From assembly GCF_020524345.1 (NCBI RefSeq), contig NZ_JAIVLH010000003.1:243296-307295 (forward strand): 64,000 nt of DNA. The letters run 5' to 3'. A program made the position numbers and the translations under genes. Of the stretch, positions 62,796 to 64,000 are shown in pieces; the first letter of the stretch is position 1, and each line of letters starts with the position of its first letter. The stretch comes from Metabacillus niabensis. Lineage in GTDB: Bacteria; Bacillota; Bacilli; Bacillales; Bacillaceae. The notes beneath the pieces are model-generated. The model was not told the origin of the DNA. It searched no databases and worked only from the letters and a program-made list of their open reading frames with translations.

Positions 62796-63425
62796 ATGAG
62801 TGATAGCTTCATACTGATAGAGGAGTTCAACAATGCCGAAATAGATAAAAATTTAGGGTGGTTATCCCCACCTAAAGAATGGAAACTTAATTACAAAGGG
62901 TCGAATTTAATTATTAAAACTGACATGCAAACAGATTTTTGGCAAAAAACACATTATGGTTTTCAAGCTGATAATGGGCATTTTTTGTACTATGAAGTAA
63001 ATGGAGACTTTAGATTAACTACTAAGGTAAAATCTAAACCAGAGAATAGATACGACCAAGCCGGTTTAATGGTACGATTTTCAAGTGATACTTGGTTAAA
63101 GACTTCTGTTGAATTTATACCAGATGGCAATAGTAAATTAGGTGTTGTTGTAACAAATCAAGGCTATTCTGATTGGTCTAGTCAGGAATTTTTAGAAGAC
63201 CAGATTTCACTTTTTTATCGAATAACTAGAAGAGAAAATAATTACTATGTTGATTATTCATTAGATGGTATTTCGTGGAGTCAAATAAGAATGACTCACC
63301 TAGTTGCAAAGACAGATAATATTAAAGTTGGCATCTATGCTTGTAGTCCGCAAGGCGAAGGCTACGAAGCAGAGTTCGACTTTATTAAAATTGAAAACAT
63401 AAATAATGATACAAAAGTTTATTAA
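62796..63425 (+). CDS. DUF1349 (concanavalin-like) protein
   Basis: 209 residues. SPPKEWKLNYKGSNLIIKT, DFWQKTHYGF, VNGDFRLTTKV, DQAGLMVRFSSDTWLKTSVEF and VGIYACSPQGEGYEAEFDFIKI are the DUF1349 pattern (B. subtilis-like beta-sandwich proteins of about 200 residues, thought to bind or act on sugars). The ATG behind AAGGTGGCAATGATT is preferred to one 16 codons upstream. It stands alone between pseudogenes. Confidence 0.8.
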   Translation: MSDSFILIEEFNNAEIDKNLGWLSPPKEWKLNYKGSNLIIKTDMQTDFWQKTHYGFQADNGHFLYYEVNGDFRLTTKVKSKPENRYDQAGLMVRFSSDTWLKTSVEFIPDGNSKLGVVVTNQGYSDWSSQEFLEDQISLFYRITRRENNYYVDYSLDGISWSQIRMTHLVAKTDNIKVGIYACSPQGEGYEAEFDFIKIENINNDTKVY

Positions 63426-63896
63426 TAATTTAGGGTTACCTTTATGTCTTAATTAATGATCGGGTGCTTTTGTTCAAAATCATAAAAGTTATTTAGCTAA
63501 AATTATTTTTGTACGATCTTCAATTATAGGGAGCGTTTCTGTAGGAAGTGCCCTTATTTATGTATCTGGCGTGATTGATGAAGATAGAGATATGAATAGA
63601 ATCCGGTACTACTCTTCTTTTTAGACGTGTTAATAACACTTATCGTTAATGCCTGATACAATAAAAAAACGCCTAATTTCCAGTACTATCAAGGATTTAA
63701 GACGTTTCAACTACTCATATTTAGTTGTGTTAATAGATATTTTACACGAAGTTTAGACTTTAAGAATAACAGGGAGTTTCCTCCCTCTCTTCAAAACTGT
63801 TCATTATTATATCCAACTTGAATAGCATTTATCTTAGCTACATTTGAAATAATGTAAAATTAGATGTTCAACACTCGCGCTTCGATCGTAATATAA
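63426..63896. other. Intergenic stretch with a short decayed frame
   Basis: A plus-strand frame near 63490-63624 reads KIIFVRSSIIGSVSVGSALI and ends soon after; it may be part of a lost membrane protein, but I cannot name it. No other gene or element is seen. Confidence 0.35.
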
Positions 63897-63930
63897 GTTT
63901 AACCAGGTTTTACTGGTTGAACTTTTTTTA
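63897..63930 (+). terminator. Intrinsic terminator
   Basis: GTTTAACCAG (63897-63906) pairs with CTGGTTGAAC (63913-63922, one G-T pair) and a TTTTTTTA run follows. It has no intact gene directly before it in the window. Confidence 0.7.
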
Positions 63931-64000
63931 TTTAGTTTTATTATAGCGGTAGTCGGAGTAGAACGAAGCGCTCGTGGGACATTGATCCCGTCAGCAAAAC

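Overview
The window looks like a chromosomal segment of a low-GC, endospore-forming Bacillaceae (Bacillus sensu lato). The signs are a gerA-type germinant receptor operon, a B. subtilis-style biotin operon starting with bioW and ending with bioI, hxlRAB, TatAd/TatCd-like proteins, AGGAGG-type ribosome sites and frequent TTG/GTG starts. No rRNA, tRNA or CRISPR array was recognised. Most genes lie on the minus strand.

Left part (1-11.3 kb): one-carbon and methylamine metabolism. A BCCT betaine-type transporter faces a minus-strand set that should demethylate glycine betaine stepwise to glycine: a Rieske GbcA-like oxygenase, a dimethylglycine dehydrogenase/oxidase with a GcvT domain, a monomeric sarcosine oxidase, and a thioredoxin-reductase-like ferredoxin-NADP reductase as possible electron donor. 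The end product is glycine, and directly behind the reductase gene sits a single-aptamer glycine riboswitch with its own terminator. Each demethylation releases formaldehyde, and next door is hxlR-hxlA-hxlB, the RuMP formaldehyde-fixing module. A partial zwf at the left edge would complete the dissimilatory RuMP cycle. zwf and hxlA promoters share the same operator at the same distance from a -10 box, so they look like one HxlR regulon.

11.3-18.3 kb: decayed DNA (IclR pseudogene, two nested IS3-type remnants), then a gerA-A/C/B operon with a convergent small two-helix D-subunit candidate. 18.7-24.0 kb: biotin operon bioW-bioA-bioF-bioD-bioI behind a BirA operator; bioB is absent.

24.3-51 kb: a large inulin/fructan utilisation island. 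It holds a GH91 inulin fructotransferase (DFA III-forming type); a 1827-residue secreted protein with two GH32 catalytic domains; a second, GH91-like beta-helix protein with a twin-arginine signal encoded upstream of its own tatA-tatC; an intracellular GH32 beta-fructosidase; a fructokinase; two sugar ABC importers without ATPases; a YesMN-type two-component system; and a LacI regulator. Six copies of one LacI-type operator lie over the -35 regions upstream of the importer, fructanase and fructotransferase genes. The likely scheme is outside cleavage of inulin/levan to fructose, oligosaccharides and difructose anhydrides, import, intracellular hydrolysis and phosphorylation.

51-64 kb: an accessory region. 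It carries a GntR-carboxylate carrier-amidohydrolase unit; a decayed Tn916-like integrative element (sigma-like gene, broken HTH gene, broken DUF3173 gene) joined to a 5'-truncated group II intron; a frameshifted nitroreductase with a CynX/NimT-type exporter and divergent LysR regulator; a MerR-aldo/keto reductase pair; and GNAT and maltose acetyltransferase pseudogenes, then a DUF1349 gene.
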